Positions 48,189-60,460 are shown, numbered from the stretch's first letter. The stretch is DNA of 64,000 nt from Cucumis sativus (GCF_000004075.3 NC_026657.2:33590732-33654731), one strand, 5' to 3'. A program made the numbers and translations. The notes: a model not told the origin generated them from the sequence alone.

Positions 48189-50698
48189 ATGGCCCTCCAG
48201 CGTGATTCTCCCCAGCTTGAACCATGGAATGACTTGAACGGCAAAGTGGTGATGGTCACCGGAGCCTCGTCGGGGCTCGGCCGCGAGTTCTGTCTTGATC
48301 TTGCTAGGGCTGGATGCAAAATCGTCGCCGTCGCACGCCGTACAGATAGGCTTCAATCTCTCTGCCAAGAAATCAACAGTTCCTCTTCTTCCGGTTCTAC
48401 ATTTCCGACGGCCACCCCTCGAGCTGTGGCTGTGGAGCTTGATCTCAAAGCCGATAGTACGATAATCAAGGATGCCGTCAGAAAAGCCTGGGATTCTTTC
48501 GGCTTCATCGATGCTTTAGTGAACAATGGTGGTTTGAGAGGTAAATTTTGTTGTTCGAAGTTGTTTTCTTGACGAAATTTAGGTAGCAGGAAATATTCTT
48601 CTGTCGGAATTCGAACTTCAGGTCGATATTGATTTGAATCCTAATAATTTTTTTGGGTACTTTTGCACATTGAATTTTTGGGAAAAAAAAGAAGTTTGAC
48701 CTACCTTCTCAAACCAAGGTTTTCTAATGCTGGGTCATTAAGTTTTTTTTTTTCTTTCCCAATCTAGCTTTTGCTCTGGTTCTTGCTGGAGATGAAATAT
48801 AGAGAATGAATGTATAGGAAGAAGACAAGAGGAATAAGAAAGGGAGAGAGATTGAAGAAAAGAAAATACTAAAAAATGTTTGAAGAGGGTAGTAAAATCT
48901 TATTTTAAACAACTGGGTCAAATTGTTAAAAAAAATGTATTTTCTAATAGTTGTTTGAGTTCTTCAATATGACTTTTTGAAACATGCCAGGGTTCTGGTA
49001 ATAAATTAAAGACTGTAATTTCCTTGCGAGAACTATTTATTAGGAATGTTTAGAGTCTTCTTTTGACACCTATGAACAAGTAAGAAAAAAAGGACTCGTT
49101 AGAAGAATTTTATCCACATGCTCTCTTCATCATGTACTCTACCCTAAGTTTCTTTCATTGCCTCCAACAAATAGCATTTTGGCTCAACTTTTTAGGTTCA
49201 AATAATCCAGTTTTTGTGTTGATTTTCACTTGATCTTCAAGAAGGTAATGATTTCTGAATGTGATGCCCTGTTAGCTTCTTTTCCCTGATTTTAAATTTT
49301 GATTGAGATGAAGTCTGTTTGAGTAGCTCTGTATATCAGGGACTGTGAAGTCTTCATTGGATCTGTCTGAAGAAGAATGGGATGATGTGATGGGAACAAA
49401 CCTGAAAGGGTCTTGGTTGGTATCAAAGTATGTGTGCATTCACATGCGTGACACCAATCGAAGTGGATCCCTTATCAACATTTCTTCAATTGGTGGTCTT
49501 AATAGAGGTCATATTCCTGGAGGCTCTGTCTATGGTGCTTCAAAGGCTGGCTTAAACACTTTGACAAAGGTAATGTTCTTGGTATTCATTGACATTTGTT
49601 TTTGCTAGGCCATGGTTTGCTTCATACTTCTGATGAACTTGAGTTTGTGTATGTTGAAGAGTGGAAAAGCATATGCACGTTTTTATGTAGCTACGAAGGG
49701 CGAGTTTATATTGTATGCTAGAAACAAGTGTTTGGTTAAAGAGGTGAGTTTTGAAAGTTGGATTAACATATTCATACCACAAATAGGAGACATGGATATG
49801 AAACAACAGACACAAGTGATATGCTGTCTTTTTTTTTTTATATATATAAAAAAAATCTAGGATGCAAATGAGACAATGACATGTGTTAAATTTGATGATA
49901 TAAGGTTCCATCTCAAAACCAATTGACAATGAGAATAGTAGTCGACCTATCTTATATGGAGTATGAGTCCCCCTTGGTTTTTCCAATGTGAGACTCTCAA
50001 CTTCTCCAATAACATGTTTATTAAAATATATATTATTTCTATACAAGAAGAAAATATGCTCGACTTTTTAGTTCCATGTATTTCACCTTTAATCTTTTTT
50101 TTTTTGTCTTTTGTTATGTGTGTGTCCGTTTAGGGCTCACAACTAGTGTGTCTAATACGTGTCCAATAAATATCCAATATATGTTGGACATTACTCTAGC
50201 CAAATTAGGCCGAAGTGGTTTTTGCTTCTTAGGCAATGTCTACATTACCTAAACCAGTTTGAAACTTGATAGGTCAATTGATCTCTGTAGTTAAGATTCT
50301 GACCACGAATTCATCATCTGTGTGATTCTCTTTGTGCTAGCATGTATGGTTCATGTTATAATATTTTGTTCCTTTTGTTAAAATTGTTTTAACTTTGAAA
50401 AGTTTACCTGTGGCGATAGATCATGGCCCTTGAATTAGGAGCATACAATATCAGAGTAAATTCCATATGTCCTGGAATTTTTAAATCTGAGATTACAAAG
50501 GTTTTGATGCAAAAGGATTGGCTTAAAAATGTAGCATTGAAGACCGTTCCTCTACAGACTTACGGAACGTCCGATCCAGCATTAACAACACTTATTCGAT
50601 ATTTGGTGCATGACTCTTCTAGATATGTTACGGGCAACATTTTCATAGTCGATGCAGGAGCCACATTACCTGGAGTCCCAATTTTCTCATCCTTGTGA
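48189..50698 (+). CDS. Short-chain dehydrogenase/reductase (classical SDR)
   Basis: Three exons, 48189-48540, 49340-49569 and 50420-50698, give 286 residues. It is a Rossmann-fold NAD(P)-dependent oxidoreductase. The cofactor motif TGASSGLG is at 24-31, followed by VAVARR at the end of beta-2, where the arginines suggest NADPH preference. The usual NNAG motif reads NNGG (112-115). Catalytic Ser is in INISSIGG (166/167), with Tyr182 and Lys186 in YGASK. The C-terminus has [13 protein letters not shown] and a GNIFIVDAG strand, typical of the family. There is no clear targeting peptide or C-terminal peroxisomal signal (it ends PIFSSL). The substrate cannot be inferred. Intron 2 (49570-50419) carries a dispersed repeat in inverted orientation relative to 1896-2016. 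Confidence 0.92.
49877..50012 (-). repeat. Dispersed repeat copy 2, in an SDR intron
   Basis: The minus-strand reading runs GAAGTTGAGAGTCTCACATT, then a CATATAAGATAG core, then CAATTGGTTTTGAGATGGAA and ATCAAATTTAACA. It matches 1896-2016 across almost its full length, in opposite orientation. This copy looks slightly more complete at its outer end. It is probably an LTR-type or other non-coding element fragment; the family is unresolved. Confidence 0.7.
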
Positions 50699-51848
50699 GT
50701 TATCTTGGTATTAACAACATTTTCATAACTGTTTTCGAATTGGTGTCTGTCTAGATATGCATTGAGCTTCACATCGTTTGTATTAATAATTACTTTGTGG
50801 TTGAATTCCTTTCACTATGTGGTGAATTAAAAATCATGTGAATAAAATAAACAAAGCAAATTGTAAGAACAATTATATGAGTAATTAAATGTTGTATGAC
50901 AGTACACTAACCAATGTTTAGAGTAGAACTTCATTCTTAGTTTTCTATCCTAAAATTTATCCTTGCTTCTTTTTAAATTCTATTCTAAGATTTCACATTG
51001 CGGAAGAAATACTTCGAATACTTTGTATTTAATTTTAAATAAGCCAAAAGAAAATTTAAAATGGTTCAAAAGAATTGAGAATAAATGTGCTAAAGTATAA
51101 AAGATAAAGTGAAAATTTTGAAAAGTTCATAAAATCTGGAACCTATAATCATTCAAATTGAGAGAAGAAACTAAGAAAGATTAAAAATAAATGTACACTG
51201 AACAAAATATGTTCAACCTATGTACCCCAATGGCTATAGTTTCCCTTTCAATAATTTGGATGGAAGGAACAAAACATGTTCTATGGTTTTATTTAAAACT
51301 ACTGCATTTTCTTTAAAATATACGTTTAAACTAGGTAAGACGTTGGTTCCATCACTTATATCCTTAGACTTGTAACTTTTATTGCTTTTTTTGGTCACTT
51401 AACAATGAGAACGAAGAGACCGCTGCTTTGTAAAAAAGGTTCAAGACCAAAATTAACATATAAACATAATTGAACATTTTGAGAGTTGGACCAAAATCAA
51501 CCAAAATTAAAAACATATTTAAACCTTAATTTCAAGAACATTAATAATAATAACAAAAGAAAATTAGCATGTTTTAGTATTGAAGAGAGTAGAGGTTCAA
51601 ATTGAAACTAAAGGATGCAATCAAACATCACAATGAACTTTGATTGAAGTATTTAGAAGTAGATTGTTGTTGTTGTTATGTTACAAAATCACAAAACAAC
51701 AAAAACCACACAAAAACATTCAAAACAGTAAAACGAAAGCATCAACACAACACACAGTTGGACAAATGTATCAGAAACAACCAACCAATGGGCGTCCCAA
51801 TCTTATTTAGTACCCATTTCAGAACGCCGATCACTAACTCACAGTCAC
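50699..51848. other. Intergenic between convergent SDR and PLDRP1-like genes
   Basis: The two flanking genes converge, so this holds two 3' flanks. It is AT-rich with no exon-like sequence that I can support. Confidence 0.5.
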
Positions 51849-52916
51849 TCACTCGTCGTCATAGTTCCGGCGGTGGTGGTGGCGGCGGCTGTGCTTCTCC
51901 TCGTCGGAACCGGAATCCTCCCCACCCTGCAAATCACAAAACCCACAAATATCAATACAACAAAATCTTTACAGTCTCATCTTTTCTTATTGAATCTTCC
52001 ATTGAAAATTGAGTTAACTTACGTATTTCTTCCGCCCATATCCTTCTTCCCCATACCCATATCGGCGTTCTTCATCCTCATCCCGCCTCTCGTAGCTTGG
52101 CTTCCGGTAATCCTCTTCCTCCGACCGCCCATAGCTCGGCCTCCTCGGCTCATCCCCATAACTCGGCCTATCATATTCCTCCCTTTTATACCCAGAACCT
52201 TCATACCCTTCTTCCCCATACTTCTGTTTCCGCCCTGATCCATACTCTTCAGATTCAGATTGCCGCCGGTATCCCTCCGATTCTCCCTCTTCTTGTCTCC
52301 TCCCATACCCACCAGATCCATAAGAGTCTGATTCCTTTCTCCCACCATACCCACCAGATCCATAAGAATCTGATTCCTGTCTCCCCCCATATCCACCAGA
52401 TCCATACTCTTGCGATCCGTAAGACTCTGACTCCTGTTTCCTCCTATACCCACCAGATCCATACTCTCCAGATCCGTAAGACTCCGATTCCTGTTTCCTC
52501 CCATACCCACCAGATCCGTACTCCTGTTCTCCATACTCCGGTTTACGGCGATATCCTTCAGACCCATACTCCGATCCACTGGGCTGGAAGCCATAAGCCG
52601 GCTGTGGCCTGGAAGATCCATATCCTTGTTCCCCAGAGGGAGCTCCATAGGAATGGGGCTTTGGACGGGAGTAGCTGCTGTACTCAGCCTGGAGGGCATC
52701 GTCGCCGTAAGCGGAGGGCTCAGCGTAGGATTCAAACTGGGGACGTTCGTAATCGATGTCGTCGTCGTTGCCGGCGGAGTGAGGGTAGCAGGTTTCTTCG
52801 GAGGGTGAAAGTGGACGGCCATATGTCAGAAAGAGGTCGAAACCGCCGCCGTAAGGCGTGGGATCGTACTCATCGAAGTCGTCGACAGCTTCATCATCTC
52901 TGGAGTAGTAGGGCAT
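51849..52916 (-). CDS. PLDRP1: PLDRP1-like repetitive disordered protein
   Basis: Two exons, 52916-52023 and 51926-51849, give 323 residues. The N-terminus MPYYSRDDEAVDDFDEYDPT, a YGRPLSPSEETCYPHSAG segment and the ending EPSAYGDDALQAEYSSYSRP match Arabidopsis PLDRP1 (At5g39570 as I recall), a phosphatidic-acid-binding protein linked to phospholipase D. Residues about 95-240 are tandem units such as YGSGGYGRKQESES, rich in Gly, Tyr, Ser, Glu and Arg. They are followed by a charged YGRSEEEDYRKPSYERRDE-type region. The short last exon encodes GGEDSGSDEEKHSRRHHHRR and a final NYDDE. The protein is predicted to be intrinsically disordered. It is shorter than the roughly 380 residues I recall for Arabidopsis, most likely because the repeat number differs. 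The antisense strand is also open across this repeat, which is a composition effect. Confidence 0.88.
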
Positions 52917-53822
52917 TGTAAAATCTCGTGGTTTTTTCCTTTTCCGGATGTGTTTGGAGTTGCGAGAGGAAGAAGAAGATGAAGAGAAGAAGAGTGAAAC
53001 GAAGGATTAGTAGTGGGATTAACCGTGTGTGTACGGCGTCGTTTTCGCGTTCTTTTGTCCCTTTTTGGATCTTCAAAGGACAGCTGGTTGGTTCGTTACC
53101 CAATAGATCCCATTTTTTCCTTCTAATTTCTCATTACTTTATTCATTATTTCATTAAGAAATGAAACAGATTCATTTATTTATTTCTTTTTTTTATATAT
53201 AATTTATAGATTTATTATTGCTTATTTTCAAAATAATTTTCTTTTTTACAAACTAAAAGAATTATTATTCTTTATTTTTTATAATTTATTTTCAAACAGG
53301 GTTAACTATTTATTTATCTATAAAAATAATTTTGAAATACAGAAAAATGAAAAAAATATAATAAAATTTTAAATTTATCTTCAATATTGACCATGGTAGG
53401 TAGAAGTCTATTATCATCAATAAAATTTAAAAATTTAATATATTTTCATAAGTTTTTACGTCTACAATCATTCTTTTATTTATATATAAATTTTGGAAAT
53501 TGTATTAATACAAATTTTTATTAGAAGAATTTTATTCTAATATGACGTGGGATTGGTACTTTTAACAAAAAAACAAAAAAGATAACTGGAGTAAATGATG
53601 GATGGATTATTCCCAATGATTTAACTTTGCAAATAAATTTGTTAACTCACCCACCCAAACAAAGAAAGGCATCAACACAACAATATTATACTTTATAAAA
53701 TAAATAAAGCAAAAACGAAGGAATTTTCAATATATATTTGAAAATTTTATTTAACATTGCAAATAATGTTTTACAATAATATTGGAAAAATGTTGAGATA
53801 AATAGGGCAGAGTGTAATTAGC
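52917..53822. other. PLDRP1-like promoter/leader and DUF1997 3' flank
   Basis: The first roughly 180 bases are purine-rich leader and promoter. The rest is AT-rich with no gene. No RNA gene or notable repeat is seen. Confidence 0.5.
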
Positions 53823-55929
53823 TTATATATAATTGGAAGGAACTTCATTCTTTTGTGTTTCCTTCTTGTATTTGTTGTAATCCAATAGCAAATTTTCTGT
53901 AAATTCTTTCATTATTTCTTCCATCATTCCCTTCAATCCCTATATATATATATACCCATCAAATAATCAATCATCATGTTAACATTTATAATTTATTCAA
54001 AAATGAAAGTTATAGATATAACAATTAAATCTAAATTATTGCCGATCTCTAAAAATTTACTTATAGCTATTAGAGTTTATCAATGATAGACTCATATTAT
54101 TAGTAAAAATCTAGCATCTACAAAATATACCACTAATAGAAGTCATTAGCGCTTGAGTCTACCACACTAATAGAATTTTCTATATTTGTTGGCATTTTGA
54201 TCACTAACATAGCTCACATTGCATTAGCTCTATTTCTCATTTTCTCCCTCACTTTTCAATTTCTTCTTAAAAAAGTTTCAAATATAGGTGAGACGTATGA
54301 AATAAAGAGAGATTTCATAGTCTCAAATTTTCCTTTAAATTTGAAATAAGGATAGAGAGACAACTATCGATGTATTTAATATAGGTCTTGGGACTTAATC
54401 CCTTCTTTTACTTTATGCTCTTTATAATATATATACATGACTAAAATTATTAACAATGCTAGAAGATAGTCTAGGGGTAAAACAAACTTTTAGTTCATTT
54501 GAACCTAAATTCAAATAGTTTTTTTTTTTTGGAAGTTTTAACCTGTTTTATTTAAACATTAGTAACAAAGTTAATAATTACAATTAAAGAAATTTATATG
54601 TTAAATTGTTGATATTATAAAAAGTGGAGGCATAAAGCTACGTAGGAAAAAGATGAATGGAAAGTTTCTACATTAATTCAAACATCTCTTCATCTATTCA
54701 TTCCTATCTACCGGTTTGTCCCCTTTTCTCTTTCAATCCTCACAAAATGTTACATTTGCTGTACAAGTCCCCTTATTTTAAATGCAATAATATATGAAAA
54801 ATGCGAGGGCTTATGGAGGAAAAAAGAAAGTGATGAGTGATGGATGATCAATACCTTTTCCACAAGAGGTTGAAGGAAATCTTGTGCAAAGAAATCAATG
54901 GGCTTTTGGGGAGCCAAGTTGTAAAGATTGAGAAGCAAATTGTTTGTGAGAACACTTTTTGATTTTGTTCTCTCTGCATACATAGCTCCTTTTACATTGA
55001 TTTTGATCTTTGATGCTTTGAAATCTTTGCTCAATCCTTTCAATTCCCATCCCATCTGTTCATCATCATTTTATACAAAACTTTTCAAAAGTTGGTGGAG
55101 TAAATCACTATACCCTATTGCATGTTTGATGCAAATTATATGCATATTTTTTCTACCATGTTTACTATTTCTTACCTAAATTAGAATAGTATGCTATGGT
55201 AAATACTATTAGAAAGAGATAGTTATATTTTGTATAAGTATTGGATAAAAATTAGAAAGGTTATAATAAGTTGGAGAGAATTGTGTACCAATTGAAGGTC
55301 AATAAATTTGGAGACATTTTGAGGAATATGAATAGGGCTATCTTTTGTGCTGCTTTTGCAACTTAATCTTACATCAGCTACTGGGCTCACCTTCAAGAAA
55401 AGCACTTGGAAAGATGGCATTTCAACTCTCCAGTCATCCTTCAAAAACATTACTCCCCAAACAAGGAAAAATCACTTTTCAATTCTTGATAAAATAAAAG
55501 AAAAGTAATTGAGAAGATGAAGATACCTGGTTGATTTTTTCACTTTTTCCAGAAAAAGTGGCTCTCAACAATCTAGCTTCATCTTCAATGTAATCATCAA
55601 AGGAAGCCTATGCCATGCATGAAATGAAATAGAAAACTCACAGAACAACCTAACTTTGATTTCCCAAATTAAATAGAGAGATAATTAATTACCTGAGGAG
55701 ATTCAGAAAGTGGACTGAAACTGGAGAACTTGAGAGAGAAAATTGGAGGATTTTGAATAGTATTGCAATTACTGTTATTCTTTTTCAATGCAAAGCAAAT
55801 GAAATTAGAATAATAATAATAATAATGCTTCTTTTTGTGATGAACATAACATTTTGAGCTAAGCTTGTAATTTGGATTGATAACAAGCTGTGGGAGTTGA
55901 AGAGAAACAGCAACCATACTGTGAACCAT
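53823..55929 (-). CDS. DUF1997 family protein, probably plastid-targeted
   Basis: Five exons, 55929-55693, 55607-55527, 55438-55289, 55055-54855 and 53939-53823, join in phase 0 to give 261 residues. The N-terminus is rich in Ser, Asn and Lys with a Tyr run and resembles a transit peptide. The body carries family landmarks: ATFSGKSEKINQDDWRVEMP, FQVLFLKVSPVADVRL, VSKFIDLQLMGWELKGL and KINVKGAMYAE. The tail (EIMKEFTENLLLDYNKYKKE) is helical. Arabidopsis members include At5g39520 and At5g39530. Plant and cyanobacterial members exist, but no biochemical function is established to my knowledge. The last intron (53940-54854) is the longest. The gene is divergent from the CHX gene, with about 750 bases between the starts. 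Confidence 0.85.
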
Positions 55930-56675
55930 TGCTCTTCTTTTTCTTCAATATCCTCCAAAGTGCTTTCTGTAATGAGAAGAAGAAGAAAAGTACTTTCAAT
56001 TTACTTTACTATATGTGTAGAGCTCTAGTGTGGAGATATATAAATGAGAAAATTGTTCGAAGAAAAAGACAGTATAATTTGAGGAACCATGTGATGGGTT
56101 TTGTTATTTATATCCTTAGCAATTCATTTCTTAAAATAATGGTTGGATGTGGATAAAAATAGCTATTTGATATTGGTTTTTCAAAAGTCAAAAAATGCCT
56201 TTTTGCACTTCTTTCAATTTTGTCCTTTGAGGAGTTTTATTTGGTTAGTCTACATAAGTCTACATAGGCTTTCTTCTATGTTTGAGGAGTTTTATGCCTT
56301 TTCTGTTAAGGAGTTAGATTAGAACAATGTCCTTCTCCCTTGTTTTCCTCTGTCTGAAGCTCTTCCTCTTCCCACTACTCTGCAGTTTTACCAATGGCTT
56401 CCTTTCCCATCTTCCATTTAAAGCTTTACCCATTTCCCAATGGCTTTCTCCCATTTCTCTTGCCTTCTCTTTTGGTTTCTTATCTCTTTGAAGTTCTTCA
56501 TAGTGGGTTATTACAACAACAAATAATACTCAGGAACAATATTTTGTTGGATAATTTGTTAGTTTGTTAGCTAATAGTTAATGTTCAAAGCTTTTTCTAT
56601 TTATGGCTTTCATTACATTTACCCCCTATTCCCATTTCTCCTTTCACTTTTCCTCGCCTTCCAAGCTTCACAAAA
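55930..56675. other. Shared upstream region of divergent DUF1997 and CHX genes
   Basis: About 750 bases between two start codons that face away from each other, so promoters of both genes must lie here or very near. The centre has pyrimidine-rich tracts at about 56340-56480. No specific binding site can be supported. Confidence 0.5.
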
Positions 56676-59280
56676 ATGGGTTCGATGTTAACAGAACCCG
56701 ACGATCTATCCGCGTTTTTCAGTGGCGGCGGTGGGGGAGCTGGTAGGACTTTGAAGAACATCACGAAAATATGTGCATCTGCTCACCGGATTCATTCCAC
56801 CGGCGTTTTCACAGGAGCAAACCCTTTGGAATTTTCAGTTCCTCTTCTTTTGTTGCAGGTGGGAATTTGTGCTGGAACTACTCTCTTTTCTTATCAGCTC
56901 CTCAAACCATTCGGTCAACCCCTAATCGTCTCACAAATTTTGGTAACTTCTGTTTTTCTTTCCTTTTTTTTGTTTCTTCAATTCGATTATCCTTTTGAAT
57001 TTGAGTTTTTAAATTGCTTTATTGTTTGTGTTATGATCTTTATCAGAGTGGTTTCGTTCTGAGTTCTTCGGGTTTAGGGCAATGGAAAGCATTTAGAGAA
57101 ACAATTTTTCCCAGCAGGGGATTCGTTTTGTTGGATGTAATGTCTTCAATTGGGAGTATTTTTTACTTCTTTTTGATTGGAGTGCAAACAGATATGATGA
57201 TTGTGAAGAAGATTGACACAAGAGCATTTGGTATAGGGTATTGTGCTGTGATTGTGCCTTTGCTTCTCACCATCTTTTTCTCTGTAGCTTTGGTGAATGC
57301 TTTTGATTCAAAAACTTCCAAAACCATTCTTCTAGTAGGTGGAGTAGAGTCATTTATCAACTTTCCCATGGTTGCTTCTCTTCTTTCTGAGCTTCATTTA
57401 ATAAACTCTGAGTTTGGGAGGATTGCTTTATCATCTTCCATGGTTTCAGGTATTAGCACCATGTGTATTATAATGATAGGATCTATGTTGGATCCAATAA
57501 AAAGAACCACTTATGATGCATTATTTGTGGAATCTGTATCTTGGGTTATTGGAATTGGCCTTGTTTTGTGTAGTAGATGTGTTATTATGTGGATGATAAA
57601 GAAGAATCCAGTGGGGCAGCCATTGAAGGAGGGCTTTGTGGTTACATTGCTTTTAGGGGTTTTTGTGAGTGCATTCTGTAGCCAATCTTTGGGTGCTCAC
57701 AGCTATTTTGGTGCTCTTGTATTTGGGATTATAATACCTCCAGGGCCTCCCATTGGACCAGCAGTGATGGAGAGACTCGAGTCCATTACGTCTTGGATCT
57801 TCATGCCTATCTTCTTTTTCAAAACAAGCTTGGTTGTCAATATGCAGTCCATCGAACTAAAGAAACTACTAGGTTTGTCATTCATTATCTTTGTGAGTGC
57901 ATTTGGGAAGTTCTTGAGTGTCCTTGTGATGTCATTATTCAACAAAATGCCGGTGAGAGATGCTGTGTCACTTAGCCTCATCATGAATAGTCAAGGAGCT
58001 TTCGAGCTTGGTATGTTTAAAATGTTGAAGAAGAACAAGGTAAGAATGAAGTATTTTGTCATTATATAGATAATTACATTCAATCATCATGTTTCTCAAA
58101 CTCCCTGTCGGTTTTGTTTTGTGAATATGTGCAGAAGATAGACAACGAATCGTTTGGAATTATGTGCACAGGTGTGATGGTTTTGGTTGGGATTATTACT
58201 CCCATAATACGATATTTGTTTGATCCTTCAAGAAGGTATGTAGTTTATAAGAGAAGAACTGTGATGCACTCAAGACCGGAATCTGATCTTCGTGTACTAG
58301 TCTGTATTCATGACCAAGAAGATGTTCCAAATGCCATAAACTTACTTGAGGCTTTGAATCCCACCAGACGAAACCATCTTGTTGTGTACATGCTTCATTT
58401 TGTCAAGCTTTTTGGTCGAGCTAACCCCCAACTCATTTCACACAAGTTTTCAAGAGGAAGGACTTCAAGGTCCGGCCCTTCCGAACCTATCATTAATGCA
58501 TTCAAATACTTTGGACAAAGCAACCGTGAAATTGTTACAATTTATCCCTTCACTGCGATTTCACCTCCAGCATCAATGCATGATGATGTTTATTCACTTG
58601 CTCTCGACAAAAGCGTTTCCTTGATTCTTGTTCCTTTCCACAAGAGATTTCATTCCAACGGTGTTCTGTCATTATCCAAAAATAAGTTAAAATTGGTCAA
58701 CAACCATATTCTTGATAAGGCACCTTGCTCGGTCGCTATTGTTGTCAACCGAGGAAATTCAAATATCTTAAGGTCTATTGCAACAGACTTGTATTGTTTT
58801 CAAATAGCTGTGGTGTTCTTAGGTGGACCTGACGATCGCGAGGCAATGTTCATCGGGGCAAAAATGTCTGGACATCCCAATATCAACTTGACAGTAATTC
58901 GACTGTTGGAGAATGGGAGTGTCACAAGTGATGACATGGAAGAGAGGAGGCTCGACTGTGAAGCAGTGATTGCGTTTCAAAGAGTCATGGTAGACAACTA
59001 TAGAGTGAGGTTCATAGAAGAAGTGGTGAAGGATGGCAATGGAACAGTCTCTGTACTCCGTTCGATGGGAAATCATTTTGATCTTGTAATGGTTGGGAGA
59101 CGACATAACCCCTATTCGGTATTGGTTCAAGGGTTGGTACTTTGGAACGAGCGCACAGAACTTGGAGAAATCGGGGAGGTATTATCATCGTCAGATTTCA
59201 TGGAGAATGCCACGATCTTGGTTGTGCAACAACACACTAATATGGTTCATCAAGAAACTATCTTTGGTTCTCAGGGATAG
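56676..59280 (+). CDS. CHX-type cation/H+ antiporter (CPA2 family)
   Basis: Three exons, 56676-56942, 57047-58039 and 58135-59280, give 801 residues, normal for the CHX family. The first half is a multi-span membrane domain, from NPLEFSVPLLLLQVGICAGT through KPFGQPLIVSQIL, DVMSSIGSIFYFFLIGVQTD, GVESFINFPMVASLLSELHL and FGALVFGIIIPPGPPIG. The second half, from about residue 440, is the soluble C-terminal region with two universal-stress-like lobes, including RVLVCIHDQEDVPNAINLLE and HFDLVMVGRRHNPYSVLVQG. CHX proteins exchange K+ or Na+ for protons on endomembranes or the plasma membrane, often in pollen. One oddity is that the segment usually carrying an ND or SD acidic pair (after the ESFINFP block) reads SSMVSGISTM, with Gly224 at the aspartate position. 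Subgroup assignment is not attempted. Confidence 0.93.
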
Positions 59281-59644
59281 TAATACTTTAGCAGAAGATG
59301 AAAGCAAATGACAGGATTTAGATTGTTCTCCTCTCCTTTACTAACTCAGTTGGTTCAGATAAGGAAAGGTTATTTTTGTTCTTCTTTTCCCTCTCTTTCT
59401 TCAACTTCTCAACAGTGTACATTCTTTTATCAACAAACCATATTGTTGAACTTAAAACGATTATCCTTTGCCCAACTTACTTAAAAAGTGAAGTTGATTT
59501 TTCAATACAATTTCAATATTTTATACTTTGGTCTTTTGCATTCTCTCTTTATTTATACCTCTGTTGTTGCATCACACTGCAAAGCTACTTAACTTCAAGT
59601 ATACAATGTAATGTCATGAGTGTTGTTTTTGATTGAGAGTGCTT

Positions 59645-59726
59645 TTGGATTGACTTTCTAAGTGATTATAAACATTTTTTGTGTACTTATACATACTTTT
59701 TACAACACTTAAAAAGTCAATCTAAA
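59645..59726. repeat. Short inverted-repeat element (MITE-like hairpin)
   Basis: GATTGACTTTCTAAGTG at 59648-59664 pairs with CACTTAAAAAGTCAATC at 59706-59722, 16 of 17 positions, around a 41-base AT-rich loop. Such small palindromic elements are typical of MITE relics. No target-site duplication is clear. Confidence 0.6.
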
Positions 59727-60308
59727 TATGTTTAGTATCATAGTCACTAACATTTACATTTATCTAATGAGCCTAAAAATGAAGTAAAATAATATCAATT
59801 AAGTCCGAGATGTAAACAAGAAGAATGTGTTCATTAGACTAGGCAACATATCATGAGCAAAGAGGTATATGAGTTAAATAATTAAAAATGTGTTTTAGTA
59901 TAAAAATATTAAAACTAGTCTAGATACTCAAGCTTTACTGTTTCAGTCTAAAACTAAAACGGTATGCAACTATAAAAAGAAAAATTATTTTAAAATGATA
60001 AAACTTCTAAAAGTATTATCAAATATAGTAAAATATCAAAATCTACAAATAAGAGATCAAAACAAATTAAGATAAACCTCTATTTAACCGTGCTAAAATA
60101 AAAATAGCTCATTTAAAAAATGCTAATTCTTGAATAATAACTAACTAAAAAACATTAAAATAAATTTGAAATGAATTAATATAAAAAAAAATGTGTTATA
60201 TTGGTAAATATTTTAATAATTTTACTCTCAAAAACACTTCAAAGACTTTTTAATCCAAAAGAGGATTTATTTATTTTTGGTTAACATATAATCAAATATT
60301 TATTAACT

Positions 60309-60314
<6 letters not shown>

Positions 60315-60366
<52 letters not shown>
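60315..60366. repeat. (AT)26 microsatellite
   Basis: An uninterrupted 52-base alternating AT tract about 95 bases upstream of the tRNA-Ala gene. Confidence 0.97.
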
Positions 60367-60368
<2 letters not shown>

Positions 60369-60460
60369 ATTTTATAAAAGAACATTAAATGTGATAAATG
60401 ACAAAGCAAATGACTTTTTTGGTAAAAAAGTTTGATTAAAACTTTTTACACTTCATCAAT

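Larger units (their letters stand above)
59281..60460. other. CHX 3' flank and AT-rich intergenic DNA
   Basis: No protein gene is seen. It contains a small hairpin element (59645-59726) and a long AT microsatellite (60315-60366). The first 300 bases are probably CHX 3' UTR. Confidence 0.5.

Noticed and set aside
52019-52921. Long open frames of about 270 codons on both strands opposite the PLDRP1-like gene
   Set aside because: They arise from the biased codons of the Gly/Tyr/Ser repeat. They have no family similarity, and the minus-strand reading in the frame used is clearly homologous to a known protein.
55890-56156. Open frame of 88 codons in the DUF1997/CHX divergent region
   Set aside because: Overlaps the DUF1997 start in antisense and has no similarity or codon support.
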